Shown here: piece after piece, positions 53,701 through 63,636 of the stretch
Layout: the number at the start of each line of letters is the position of its first letter
How positions within the stretch are numbered: the first letter of the stretch is position 1
From: Bufo bufo
Lineage: Eukaryota > Chordata > Amphibia > Anura > Bufonidae
Direction: 5' to 3'
DNA: 64,000 nt
Assembly (NCBI RefSeq): GCF_905171765.1
Contig: NC_053392.1
Location: forward strand, 407,692,565-407,756,564
Notes under the pieces: generated by a model
What the model saw: the letters and a program-made list of their open reading frames with translations, nothing else
Told to the model about the DNA's origin: nothing
Databases searched by the model: none
Program-made: the position numbers and the translations under genes

Positions 53701-55087
53701 AAGTCGGATTATGCTTCTGGAGCCAGGGGTACCCCAAGACCACCGAGTAGTGTGGAGACGAAATAACCTGGAGGCAGACCGACTCTCTGTGAACGGCACC
53801 AATGGCTATCCCCACTGGAAGGGTCTCATGAGTCACGTGTGGCGGCAGAAGGGGTCTGCCGTCTATCGCCTCAAGAGCCAGTGGGGAACCTCGAGCCTGC
53901 AGAGGAATGGAATTGGCGGCAGCGAACACACTATCAATGAACAAACCACCAGCACCAGAGTCCACCAACGCCTGGGTCGTCACCGAGCCCCCGACCCAGG
54001 AGAGGACAACAGTGATCAGTGGTTTGTCAACACGGGAAACCGGGGACGAGGAGACTCCACCCAAGATCTGCCCCTGACAGGATCTCAGGGTACGATTGTT
54101 TCCCGGACGGTTCGGACATGCCAACCGAAAATGCCCACCGAGACCACAGTACATGCATCGGCCCTCGCGTCTCCGGAGTGCCCTCTCCCCCTCGGACAGG
54201 CGAGCAAACCCCAGCTGCATGGGTTCACCCCCAGACAAGTCATCCCCAGGAGGCGTGGGAGGAGAGGGAGGCACGGGTGGGACAGCAAACGTAGGCACCA
54301 ATCTGTTAGAAGACCTCCGCAGGTTCTCCTTAAAGGAAGGTCTCTCCCTGAGTCTGGTGTCAATCAAAATCAGGAAAGAAATAAGAGACTCGAGCTCAAC
54401 TGGTAGGTCCTTAGCTGCAACCTCATCCTTCAAGGCATCCGAGAGACCATGAGAGAAAGCAGCGACCAGAGCCTCATTATTCCAGCCCACCTCTGCTGCC
54501 AGGGTACGAAACTCAATGGCGTATTCAGCTACGGATCGTGAACCCTGTCTGATGGACATAAGGAGCTTCGCAGCAGAGGCAGCACGAGCCGGCACATCGA
54601 ATACCTTCCGAAGAGAAGCAACAAAACCGGAAAACTCGGCAACCACCGGATTGTTGTTCTCCCATAAAGGGCTGGCCCAGGCCAAGGCCTTGTCCGAGAG
54701 CAGCGAGATCAAGAAGCCCACCTTTGATCTCTCAGTAGGAAAGGCATGTGGCAGCAACTCGAAATAAATGCCCACCTGGTTAAGGAAACCTCGGCACTGA
54801 GTTGGCTCTCCCCCAAAGCGCTGTGGAAGAGGGGCAGAACCGGTCATACCCCGACACACCGCAGGCGCAACAACAGGTGTCGGGGTAGACTCTGGCGCAA
54901 CAACCGGAGCGGCAGTAGGAGCGAGCCCAGGAGCGACAACCGACCCATCGGCAACGGGAGCGAAATGAGCCGTGCATTCAAGCAGGGTTTGCAACGCCAC
55001 AGCGAACCGACCCAACAGGTGATCCTGCTGATCAAGTCTGGCAACCAGCGTGGGTAGCGAGGATGGCCCTGTACCGTCAGAATTCAT
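50756..55087 (-). CDS. Gag-Pol polyprotein of a chromodomain Ty3/gypsy element
   Basis: 1,443 residues without interruption. Gag core at about 90-260; CCHC knuckle CMYCGLGGHFRLAC at 311-324; retroviral-type protease with DSGAGG at about 376; reverse transcriptase about 530-760 with YLDD at 686-689; RNase H about 830-955 with VDASETG and TDHKNL; integrase zinc site H1021/H1028/C1058/C1061; integrase core D1091, D1151, E1187 (35 residues between the last two); C-terminal chromodomain about 1378-1432 (EYEVSNILDSR, FLVHWRGYGPEERSWVP). Gag and pol are fused in one frame with no frameshift. The chromodomain places it among chromoviruses and would guide insertion through modified histones. The start Met lies 13 nt inside the 5' LTR edge. 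All catalytic residues I can check are present. Confidence 0.96.
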   Translation of the reverse strand: MNSDGTGPSSLPTLVARLDQQDHLLGRFAVALQTLLECTAHFAPVADGSVVAPGLAPTAAPVVAPESTPTPVVAPAVCRGMTGSAPLPQRFGGEPTQCRGFLNQVGIYFELLPHAFPTERSKVGFLISLLSDKALAWASPLWENNNPVVAEFSGFVASLRKVFDVPARAASAAKLLMSIRQGSRSVAEYAIEFRTLAAEVGWNNEALVAAFSHGLSDALKDEVAAKDLPVELESLISFLILIDTRLRERPSFKENLRRSSNRLVPTFAVPPVPPSPPTPPGDDLSGGEPMQLGFARLSEGERALRRREGRCMYCGLGGHFRLACPNRPGNNRTLRSCQGQILGGVSSSPVSRVDKPLITVVLSWVGGSVTTQALVDSGAGGLFIDSVFAAANSIPLQARGSPLALEAIDGRPLLPPHVTHETLPVGIAIGAVHRESVCLQVISSPHYSVVLGYPWLQKHNPTFDWRSVEILSWSPQCGASCIHGSVKLLCTSSDSLLPPEYEEYRDVFDKVRAVALPPHRPYDCAIELQSGAVPPRGKVYPLSVAENEAMEEYVREALSRGHIRKSSSPAGAGFFFVKKKGGELRPCIDYRGLNRITIKNAYPIPLISELFDRLKGATVFTKLDLRAAYNLVRIKAGDEWKTAFNTRTGHYESLVMPFGLCNAPAVFQEFINDVFRDLLQQCVVVYLDDILVYSESMEAHILDVRRVLQRLRENKLFGKLEKCEFHRSQVTFLGYIISAEGFSMDPEKVSAVLQWPQPSGLRSLQRFLGFANYYRKFIRDFSMLAKPLTDLTRKGSNSQVWPLEAIRAFEALKSAFVSAPILSHPNPGLPFVLEVDASETGVGALLSQRRTPEGPLLPCGFYSRKLSSAECNYQIGDRELLAIVQALKEWRHLLEGSVVPVLILTDHKNLTYLSEAKRLTPRQARWALFLSRFNYVVSYLPGSKNIRADALSRQYSELSREESNPTSVIPPNQILAAIRTSLTSPLGEQILAAQSGAPSGRPNGRCFVPEELRTRLLRTYHNSKTAGHPGKNQLSWAVSRLFWWPSLRSDIAAYVAACSVCAQSKSPRHLPLGLLQPIATGERPWSHLGMDFIVDLPASRGHTVILMIVDRFSKMCHCVPLKKLPSAQELATIFAREVFRLHGLPKEIVSDRGSQFVSRFWRAFCSQLGIHLSFSSAYHPQSNGAAERSNQALEQFLRCYVSDHQDNWVDLLPWAEFARNTAVNSSSGTSPFMANYGFQPAVLPEVFSPQDIPAVEDHLSVLRASWVQIQKSLEVSAQRQRLQADRRRAPAPSYQVGDRVWLSTRNLNLRVPTPKLAPRFVGPFRVLRRVNPVAYALALPPGMRISNVFHVSLLKPLVCNRFTSSVPRPRPVQVGNREEYEVSNILDSRLVRGRLQFLVHWRGYGPEERSWVPSADVHAPALLRAFHARFPQKPFCAPRRRGP

Positions 55088-55088
55088 G

Positions 55089-55098
55089 GCTTGGTCCT
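55089..55098 (-). other. Candidate self-priming site (PBS)
   Basis: The minus strand reads AGGACCAAGC two bases after the 5' LTR. Its exact complement GCTTGGTCCT lies in the LTR at 55332-55323, about 30 bases downstream of the LTR TATA box and so at the predicted RNA 5' end. There is no room for an 18-base tRNA site before the gag ATG. This matches the self-priming arrangement known from Tf1 and sushi-type elements. Confidence 0.7.
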
Positions 55099-55100
55099 AA

Positions 55101-55496
55101 TGTCACGGAACCATGAACCAGACGTACAACAAGAGATAAATGAAAATAAGAAGGCTTTATTGAAAACGGATGGTGAAACCGAGCAGAGTCTTTGCGAAGC
55201 CAGAGGTCAGGAACCAGAAGGGTAGTCAGACGAAGCCAGGATCAGGAACCAGCAGGGTAGTCAGACGAAGCCAGGATCAGGAACCAGAAGCAGCAGCAGT
55301 CTTAGAAGCATGTGAACACAAGAGGACCAAGCAAGGAACTGAAGCCACAGACCTCCTATATATATGAGCTAGGCATCCAGCTCCTCCCAGGGGAAGGAGG
55401 AGCCGCAGGGTGGAAGGCTACAAGAAACCCAGACCCCAAGATGGCCGCCAGCACATGTCAAACGAAGGAGAGCAGCAAGCAGGTAAGACCATGACA
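55101..55496 (-). repeat. Chromovirus 5' LTR (396 bp)
   Basis: The promoter-bearing copy for minus-strand transcription; minus-strand TATA run at 55357-55365. It has two 35-bp tandem units instead of three and otherwise appears identical to the other LTR. Confidence 0.95.
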
Positions 55497-56124
55497 ATTT
55501 CCCCTAGGTTTCTTTCATTTACCATGTACTATGCTACAGGAGGTGGATATCTCAACTAGGAAACCTGGGTGAGATATCAGAAATCCAGGAAAAGATGGTC
55601 TGCTTTAGCAAAGCATAGTTTGCTGAGAACTTTGGTAAATTGTGTTGTCGGGCCTGGATTTTAATGGAATGAGGATGCAGGTTGGTAGCGGGGCTCCTCA
55701 TTCCCTTCCTGTCCAGAACAGGTTTCATATAGAGCTCTCAGCCAGGTGATGGAGCTCAGCTCATTTCTGGGCTATAAAAGGTTTGCACTATGAGCATGTC
55801 TGGGTGGGGACTGGTTGAACTGACTGGCTTTCACCATTGCTGCTGAAGTCTGTGCAAACAACAAAAAGGACACTGTGAGTTTATTTTGAATTGTGTCGTG
55901 TGGCTGGTAGTAGGCCGCCCGGATAGAAAGGGTGATTTTATGTTTAGTTAGTGCTCAGCCGAGCAGGTATTTATTTTGTATCTTTGCCTGAATGTAAAGG
56001 CCTTGTATTTTGTTTGTGGACGAGAATAAAGAAAACAGGCAAACCCCTGTGTGAACTGTGCCATTGTGTCACTGTCTCTGACTGCTGTGCCTACCACTAT
56101 TGAGCTGACCCCCACAACACACAC

Positions 56125-57400
56125 TATGTCCAGACGTGCGGGACAGCCATGGGTTCTAATGTCGCGCCGCCATATGCTAACACAAACATGTCACACTTTG
56201 AAACTACCCATATCTATGAGAACTCACTATTTCAACAATTTGCCCTGTGCTGGCATAGATACATACGGTAGATGATGTATTCTGTATATGGACAGGTCCG
56301 ACACACACCCTCATACAATTTGTGGACAACATAAACCAGATAAGGACAGAATTAAAATTTACTTTACACTACGATTTCAACTCCATTAGTTTTTTGGACA
56401 CCTTGATCCAAAAAGACGAGAACGGCAATCTTTCTACTGACCTGTACACAATACCCACAGTTAGGAACGGCCTCCTCCAATATACCAGCTGCCACACTCA
56501 CAACACAAAAATATCCTTACCGAGATCCCAATTTACCAGAGTACGACGCATAGTATCCAATCCACAGAACCAACTAGAAAAAATGTGTCACAAATTTAGA
56601 GATAAAGGATATCTGGACCACCTTTTAGCAGAAGAGACCACCAGGATAACACAATCTCACAACACTACCAAAAAAACTACTATGGCTAGAGTAGCTTTTC
56701 TTCACACACATCATCCCATTGTTCCCAAAATACAACAGGTGATTTGAAAACATTGTCCCTTACTACGCCAAATATATCCCAAAATTACAGAATTTCAAAC
56801 ACCAGCCCTAATGTGCCTTAAAAGTCCCCAAAACCTCAGAGACCACCTAATACAGACCGACATAGGCAGCCAAAACAAGATCCCTAAACAACTATTCTTG
56901 GGTATGAAAAAGAAAGGAACAATTCCATGCTTACATTGTGCATGTTGTAGCAACGTCCTGAAAGGCAACGTAATATACCACCCACACACAGGACACTCTT
57001 TCCCAGCGATTCCAATTTTGTAATCTCTCTCATTAAATGCCAATGTGGCATCATGTACGTCAGAGAAACCATTCAGACAATAAGAGACAGGATAGCCAGT
57101 CATAAATCAACCATACGATGTCAAAAGACGTGGCTTCCATTACTGGACTATTTAAAAAAGGCGGGACATAATGTTGCACAATTACGATTTCAAATTATCG
57201 AACAGTTAACAAGACCAAGACGTGGCAGTAACCACAATGGACTCTTAAAGAGAAGGGAATCCTACTGGATCCACACTCTAGAGAGACATTGTCCCCTAGG
57301 GGCCTCAATCGTGAATATGACATCCTTCCGTCATAACTCGTGTACTGTACCTTACATATTTGGTCGATGTTTATATGTAATTGTTCATTGTCATTAACAT
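56125..57400 (+). pseudogene. Penelope-like RT end plus GIY-YIG endonuclease
   Basis: Directly after the inserted LTR the frame reads YVQTCGTAMGSNVAPPYANT, the conserved RT block before the active site. The VDD active-site residues follow (VDDVFCIWTG near 56270) but in a shifted frame with a TAG just before them. 56322-56747 carries the rest (FNSISFLDTLI). At 56925-57005 there is a Cys-rich linker (CLHCACCSNVLKG). After another frameshift come KCQCGIMYVRETIQTIRDRI and HKSTIR, the GIY-YIG nuclease core, followed by RRESYWIHTLE. Enzyme roles are target nicking and reverse transcription. At least three lesions make this copy inactive. Confidence 0.88.
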
Positions 57401-57644
57401 TTTTCATTTTTCCTCAGACATGTTGAAAACTCTCCCTCCGTTTCATCACAGGTGGTATCAGGTCCCGTCCCCCTCATCCCTTCTGTTTTACCACCACACA
57501 ATCACTCATTCTCTCTTCCACTCTCTTCCTCCCAATTTCTTTACAACTTCTCCCTCTTAACTTGTACCTTTACAAATTCTTAATTTCTACACTTTATTTC
57601 ATTTTATTTATAAATTTATTTACATTTTTTCTTTACATTTCCCT
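57401..57644. other. T/C-rich stretch between elements
   Basis: Pyrimidine-rich sequence after the endonuclease frame, probably the 3' untranslated end of the Penelope-like element. No gene. Confidence 0.4.
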
Positions 57645-59930
57645 TCATTTTTCTCTGATTTCATTTTCTTGCAATTTATTGACAAACCACCATATAACTA
57701 CCCAGTAGTCCAGCAGATATTCAATGTGGGGTGGCAGGGTGCTGTCCAAGTATGCCACCACCTGCTGGTTCAGGTCCTTTTCCAGGTCTAGCTGCTGCTG
57801 CTGAGTAGATTCTTCACTATGCGGGTGAAGAAAGTTGCTCATCAGCGACTCTAGACTCAAGGTTCTGCTGATGGAGCTGGAACTGCTCCTACCCCCCCCC
57901 CCCCACCCTGCCACAGCAGCCATGGCAGAGGGACGTGAGCGCAGAGGGCCGCCCCGGTCAGACCTGCGAGAGGATGGAGGATGGCGCAGATAGGCAGCGG
58001 TCCAACTGACTACATAGGATGTCTCTATAGTAGTTCAGTTTGTCGTCCCTCTCAGCGGGTGTAAAACAGGCCCCCATTTTGGACCGGTAGCAAGGGTCCA
58101 ACAAAGTGGAGAGCTAGAAGTCATCCCTCTGCCAAAAGGTGACAATTAGGCTGTCACTACGCAAGCAGGTGAGCATGCATCGGGCCATTTGTTCAAGTGG
58201 CCCTGAGGGACCCCCTGCCTCCATGTCCATTTCATACTGCCACGGTGTGTCTGGGTCCTCTGCCTCGTCCTCCTCATCGCCCTGTAGATCCTCTTGCTGC
58301 TCCTGCTCCTCCTCTCCTGTCACCTGTGTACAGTATAAAAACCACCCATTTCACTAGACATTGTTTGTGCTCCAATGTCCTCATCCTCCAGTTCAGCCCC
58401 CACAGGGCTCATGTGGCTTGAGATCTAGGCGCCACGTCTCCAGTCCCCTGACCAGCGAGATTTACCAGCATCAGTTCCAGGACATGAAGCAGTGAAATGA
58501 CGTTGTCCAACCCGTAGTCATGCGACTGGTCTCATCAAAGGGCCTGAGCAAACGTCAGGTGTCACGCATGAACTGCCACTGGCTGACATCGAAGTTACAC
58601 AGGGGAGTACTTCTGTCCGCTTGGATCATCAAGAAATCGTTTATGGCCTTTCTCTGTTCGTATAGTCGGTCCAACATATGGAGGGTGGAATTCCAACAGG
58701 TGGAAACGTCACATATCAGCCTATGTTGGGGGATGCCGTTCTGCTGCTGCAGCTCAAGGAGGGTGTGCTTTGCAGTGAACGAGTGGCTGAAGTGCATGGA
58801 AAGCTTCCTGGGCATTTTTACGATGTTTTGCAGGTGGGTTGATGAATTCAGGAACCATTTGACAACCAGATTGAACATGTGTGCCATGCAGGGCACGTGG
58901 CTCAGCCCTCCTTGTCGCAGGACCTATGGCGTGAGAACGTAGATGCAGAAGCAACGTCACCTGGCCAAGTTGCTGGTGTGGCTGTGCAGGAACCACATTC
59001 ACCCAGTGAGCCGTAAAGGACATGTACTGTCCCTGACTGTAGTTACAGCTCCACACGTCGGCACTGCCATGCGCTTTGGCAGACACCGACAGGCTTAACG
59101 ACTGGCCCATCTTGTGTTCTACATACGTGTGCAGGGCTGGTACTGCCTTTTTAGCAAAGAAATGACGGCTTGGGACTCTCCACTTCGGCTTGGCACAAGC
59201 CAACAGTTCTCTGAAAGGTACAGAGTCCACCACTAGGAAAGGGAGGGACTGCAACACCAGCAACTTGGCCAGGAGCACATTCAGCTTCTGAGCCGTTGGA
59301 TGAGTGCACACATACTGTTGTCTCTTGGAAATAGCTTCGGTGATCGATTGCTGATGGAATGACTGACGAGGAGTAGGAGCATCAGGACCAGCAGATGATG
59401 GGAAGGACAGACAGCTCCCTTCGGCTGAGGAGCCTTGACTGCCTGAAATCGCGTGCGTGCCATTGGGTGATGCAGCGGATGCTGCGGCAGGCTGGACCAC
59501 CACATCGGAGCCATGGTTATCCCAGGCCACTTTATGGTGACGCTGCATATGTTCATGCAGGGCAGGTAGGCTCCTGTGAAGTGGGTGGTCTACTCTGGGC
59601 ACGTTTGGCTCCCGACCTCCCACTGCTGCCACCCTGCTGACTCCCGGCCACGTTAGCGACTTGCTGGCTCCGCCACTGCCTCACGGGCAAGCTGCCATCC
59701 TCTTCTTCCGATGATGATGAAGCCCCTAATTCACCCGGCTCCCAAGTGCGATCAGCTACATTATCATCATAGAGTACTGTCTGCACGTCAAACAGTCTCT
59801 GGGTCAGGAGCCTGACCGCTCGCAACATCAGCTCCCACGCCACTCTTCTCATCACTACTTGCCCACCTACCAGAGGAAGCGGCGGATGTCTCCTCCACAT
59901 CGTGGCTGGCCAGTAGCTGCTGACTGTCAT
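57645..59930 (-). pseudogene. ZBED-type hAT transposase pseudogene
   Basis: Minus-strand fragments follow the order of a BED-finger hAT transposase. 59930-59553: acidic/serine-rich N-terminus and BED finger start (RPPTSQEPTC). 59632-58754: ALHEHMQRHHK (finger His pair), then SLPFLVVDSVPFRELLACA, RHFFAKKAVPALHTYVEHK and SADVWS, the start of the RNase H fold. 58896-58555: CMAHMFNLVVKWFL and CDVSTCWNSTLHMLDRLYEQR. 57923-57645: DLNQQVVAYLDSTLP and LDYW, the C-terminal dimerisation part. The pieces lie in different frames with several stops. Terminal repeats were not found, so element ends are unknown. Confidence 0.82.
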
Positions 59931-60613
59931 CTAGTAGCTCATCTGATGTCACTTGGGACGAAGTGGATGACTAAGTCAACCATTCAAGAACTGCTGGGTT
60001 GCTGGTCAAGAAACGGATGCTAGATAACACCAGGAGCTCAGGCCTCTCGCTGGGACTCCTGAAAGTTTGGAAAAATTCACAATTCTCTGCTTTTAAGGCA
60101 GATTGTGATACCTCATAAAATAGTTATTACTTTGCATTTCCCATATGGCTACTTTATGTTTGCATTATTTTGTTAATTTCATTTTATTTTTTTAGGATGT
60201 TAGAAGATTTAGAATTTTAGAAGCATTTCTTAAAATATTTAAGAAACTTTCCAAAACCCAGGACCAATTCAGTTATACAGTATAAGTGACCAAATATTAG
60301 AAACTACACCCCTCAAGTTATTCAAAACTGATTATTACAAACTTTGTTAACCCTTTAGGTGTTCCACAAGAATGGAAGGAAAATGGAGAAGAAATTTCAA
60401 AATTTAACTTTTGTTTGCAGATTTTCTAATTCTATCAATTTTTCCTGTAACACAGCAAGGGTTAACAGCCAAAGAAAACTCAATAGTTATTACCCTGATT
60501 CTGCAGTTTATAGACACACCCCATATGTTGTCATAAACTGCTCTATGGGCATAATGCAGGGCTCAGAAGGGAAAGAGAAACATATGGTTTTTGGAGGGCA
60601 GATATCACTGGGA

Positions 60614-60722
60614 TAGTAACATAGTTTATAAGGCTGAAAAAAGACATCTGTCCATCCAGTTCAGCCTGTTATTCTGCAAGTAGATCCAGAGGAAGGCAAA
60701 AAAACTATTTTATTTTAAGATA
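60614..60722. repeat. Dispersed repeat fragment (AACATAGTTTATAAGGCTG type)
   Basis: Contains GTAACATAGTTTATAAGGC, then GAAAAAAGACATCTGTCCATC and CAGTTCAGCC, a motif set I recognise as widely dispersed in frog genomes. It interrupts the TTAA-family repeat. Class not determined. Confidence 0.5.
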
Positions 60723-60836
60723 CCATGTGTTGCATTTAAAGACCACCCTGATGCATTCCTACAGTAGACTCACAAAAAGTAACCCAATTTTGGAAACTAC
60801 AGGATAAGATGACCGTTTTATTGGTACTATTTAGAG

Positions 60837-62859
60837 CAGGGCTCGACAAATCCCAGGCGCCAGGTCGCCATGGGGACTAGGAATTTTGTCTTGGCGCCTG
60901 GGTATTTGTCCCTGCTTGAAAATAGGCCCAGCACACCAGCAGCCGGGTGCAGCCACTGGAGGGTTAGGACCGCGAGCAAAATGAAACCTTTTTTTTTTTT
61001 AATCACTTGCGCCCAGGCTCGGACTGCCACCCTGCCCGGACCCCTCAGCTTTCGGCTCCATCGTGGTTTGGCCACTCTCCTTCGCCGTCTACCGGTCGCA
61101 GCGTGCTCATGTCGCCGTGCGTCATCTCCAGGGCAGTTAAAAATGGCAAAGCCTTTACCGGAGCCCGGCAGGTACTTATGTGATAACTGTCCGGCAGACA
61201 TCAGAGCCCGTGTCCCGGTGAGAGAGGCTCGGCGGGGGAAGAGGAGTTAGTGCAGGGGAGGCAGAGCGGGAGCACAGGTAGCGGCGCTGCACTCGCTGAC
61301 AAGTGGAGGGAAGACAATCAGCCCATCATCATTCCTCCTGCTGTATACAGCAAGGGACATGATCGGGCAGCGCAACATCCGATGATCCCAGGACACCAAG
61401 TGTAGGCTCAAAGTTTGTAATGTCTGCCTGCTGCAGCCAAGTTGGCCTCGAGCACGGCCATGAACCCAGCGGGGAGCTGCATACCTGCTTCTGTCATTAG
61501 GCTGGAGCTCTTGCTAGCCACAACTGGTGGCCATTCCTGCACCGTGTTCCATCCCTGCAGTTACCATTCGGCCATTTCTTAGTTCTTTCCCTTTCTAGGA
61601 AAGCTGGGTGACAGCCTGTATACCACACAGAAAGCCGGGTGGCAGCTCCTAGGAGAGCTGTGTGGTATACATGCTGTCTGTCACCCAGCTTTCCTGGTCT
61701 CCTGAAGAGAATATATCTCAGTATAGGAACATTTAGATACGTTATCATATGATTTACCCATTCAGGAGTCTTGGAATGCTGGGTTGTAGCTCCTATAAGA
61801 ACTAAGACTACTGAATGGCCAAATCATCTGATGACTTCTCTATATGTTCCCATGCTGAGATATATTCTCCTCAGGAAATCTGGGTGACAGGCTGTATACC
61901 ACACAGTTCTCCTAGGAGATGCCATAAGACTCCTGAATGGCTAAATCATCTGATAACTTCTCTATATGTTCCCGTACTGAGATATGTTCTCCTCAGGACT
62001 AGGAGACCAGGAAAGCTTGGTGACAATCCATGAGAGAGCTGGAAGGCCCCCGCAGTATTCCTAGGGTAATTCCAATGGAAATATTTTCCACAGAGGATTA
62101 CCTGTTGTAGATTTTTATCAAACTCTACATGTAGCATGTGGATTTTCTGTGGAATTCAGCCACGATCAGTTACACATGGTGAAATCCTATATTACCACGG
62201 TGCGGATTTGAAATGTGCACAGTAGGTTCATTTCCGTGTGGATTTTATAAAGTGTGAGGATTTTTGGTAAAATCTTATCCATTTTGCTGGTATTTGCTGC
62301 AATACACTGTGGATTTCATAGCTGCAGTTCTATGAGATGAATGATGAGCCCGGACCAAACATCCTGGGGAAGGGATCTCAGTTCTGTCAGCTGCAGCACA
62401 GGGATTATACACACAGTGACGTCACAGCGCAGGGATTATACACACAGTGACGTCACAGCGCAGGGATTATACACACAGTGACGTCACAGCGCAGGGATTA
62501 TACACACAGTGACGTCACAGCGCAGGGATTATACACACAGTGACGTCACAGTACACTGATAAACACTGAGGAGATGCGGCACACAGTGACATCACAGTAC
62601 AATGATAAACACTGAGGAGATGCCGCACACAGTGACATCACAGTACAATGATAAACACTGAGGAGATGCGGCACACAGTGATGTCACAGTACAATGATAA
62701 TAAACAATGCCCATGTTGTTTGGTTCTAGACTTCTTTATATGTTAATTTAAGAGGTGTTATTTTTGTCGCTGAAAATAAGGCTTTATAAGGTTAAAAAAA
62801 AAACGGCTCCTAACATTTTTAGCTGGCTCCTAGATTTCAAGGAAATTTGTCAAGCCCTG
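60837..62859. mobile_element. Non-autonomous hAT, 2.0 kb, TSD ATTTAGAG
   Basis: Perfect 8-bp duplications ATTTAGAG at 60829-60836 and 62860-62867 flank ends CAGGGCTCGACAAATCCC and the inverse of CAGGGCTTGACAAATTTCC. The interior has a GC-rich part (60840-61560), inverted blocks sharing GGGTGACAG and TATACCACACAG (61600-62040), and two minisatellites (62390-62700). The 124- and 126-codon frames over 60827-61250 overlap on opposite strands and show no family features. No transposase. Confidence 0.92.
62408..62700. repeat. Minisatellite of CRE palindromes
   Basis: Five perfect TGACGTCA octamers at 62417, 62448, 62479, 62510 and 62541 (31-bp period, unit CACAGCGCAGGGATTATACA plus CACAGTGACGT). 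Three 48-bp units containing TGACATCA or TGATGTCA and GATAAACACTGAGGAGATG follow. TGACGTCA is the consensus site for CREB/ATF factors. Confidence 0.9.
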
Positions 62860-63069
62860 ATTTAGAGGTACATTTTTGATCACTCAATATTATGTTTTTT
62901 GAGACAAAGTAACCAAAAATGTCTGTTCTGGCACAGTTTTTAATTTTTGGTTTTTACAGGGTTCACCTGAAAGGAAGGTCTTGTGTTATTATAGAGCAGA
63001 TGATTGCGGATGCAACAATACCAAATATGTATTTTTTTGTTTCAGTTTTACATAATAAAGCATTTTTAA

Positions 63070-63580
63070 CCACTTCACATCCGCCCATAGGATATAAACG
63101 TCTTATGGGTGGATGTTTAACTCTGCATGGACGAACTGGAACGTCCATTTAGAGATCGCAGCTGCACGCTAATAGTGCAGCTGCAGAGCGGGTTGCCCGC
63201 TGTCAGTGACAGCAGGGCAACCCAGAGAGAAGGCAGGGACAGTTGCGAGGTGTCCCTGCCTTCTAGATTGCTATGCGCTTCCTGTTCCGGCCCAGTGGTC
63301 ATGTGACCGCCGGGGCCTGGAGAGTGCAGGAGCTGTCGGGACTATCATAGACCAAGATCAGCCCTGCACTGAGGCTGTACAGCCTCTCTGGGGGGTGTAT
63401 TTCCCCTGTAACTGGGGCTACTATGTCAGCCCCAGTTACAGGAGAAATCAATAGTGAAAAAAAAAAAAGAAAATAAAGTCAAATATCCCCCAGAGGTCTT
63501 GTATGACCTTATGGGGGACACAAAGTGTAAAAAATAAATAAATAAATAAAGTGTTTTATAAAAAAAAAGTTTCACATGTA

Positions 63581-63636
<56 letters not shown>

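Larger units (their letters stand above)
50314..55496 (-). mobile_element. Full-length Ty3/gypsy chromovirus, TSD ATTTC
   Basis: A 5.2-kb LTR retrotransposon on the minus strand, flanked by ATTTC at 50309-50313 and 55497-55501. The LTRs (50314-50744 and 55101-55496) look identical except for one extra 35-bp tandem unit. It has one continuous gag-pol frame, a polypurine tract and a self-complementary primer site. The near-identical LTRs and open frame indicate recent insertion. It sits inside the solo LTR, which sits inside the Penelope-like element. Confidence 0.96.
50270..56119 (+). mobile_element. Solo LTR (~660 bp) inside the Penelope-like element
   Basis: Starts TGTGAGAGAGTGACTGG at 50270 and ends CCCCCACAACA at 56119, flanked by GACAC and CACAC (5 bp, one mismatch). 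Penelope coding resumes at 56125. Without the chromovirus the LTR is about 662 bp. A TATA box (GCTATAAAAGG) near 55773 and AATAAAG near 56026 give plus orientation. No internal region of its own is present. Confidence 0.7.
48256..57400 (+). mobile_element. Penelope-like element, interrupted and frameshifted
   Basis: Coding remnants of one Penelope-like (Neptune-type) retroelement lie at 48501-50269 and 56125-57400, separated by nested LTR insertions. The order is an N-terminal region, a reverse transcriptase related to telomerase, then a zinc-binding linker and a GIY-YIG endonuclease. Exact element ends are not visible. The 5' limit is placed where the preceding MITE breaks off, and the 3' limit at the end of the endonuclease frame, before a T/C-rich stretch. 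Confidence 0.8.
60100..63060. repeat. TTAA-family repeat fragment split by a hAT element
   Basis: 60100-60828 and 62868-63060 match successive parts of the element at 32404-35417 (AAAATAGTTATTACTTTRCATT, CTACACCCCTCAAG, GGTACTAT, then GACAAAGTAACC). The break is the hAT insertion at 60837. The homologous uninterrupted site lies near 33330. Confidence 0.7.

Noticed and set aside
58139..58421. Ser/Cys-rich plus-strand frames
   Set aside because: They are antisense shadows of the acidic Glu/Asp-rich part of the hAT transposase remnant.
60827..61250. Overlapping 124- and 126-codon frames in the hAT element
   Set aside because: They lie on opposite strands over the same GC-rich block, one crosses the element end, and neither has a domain.
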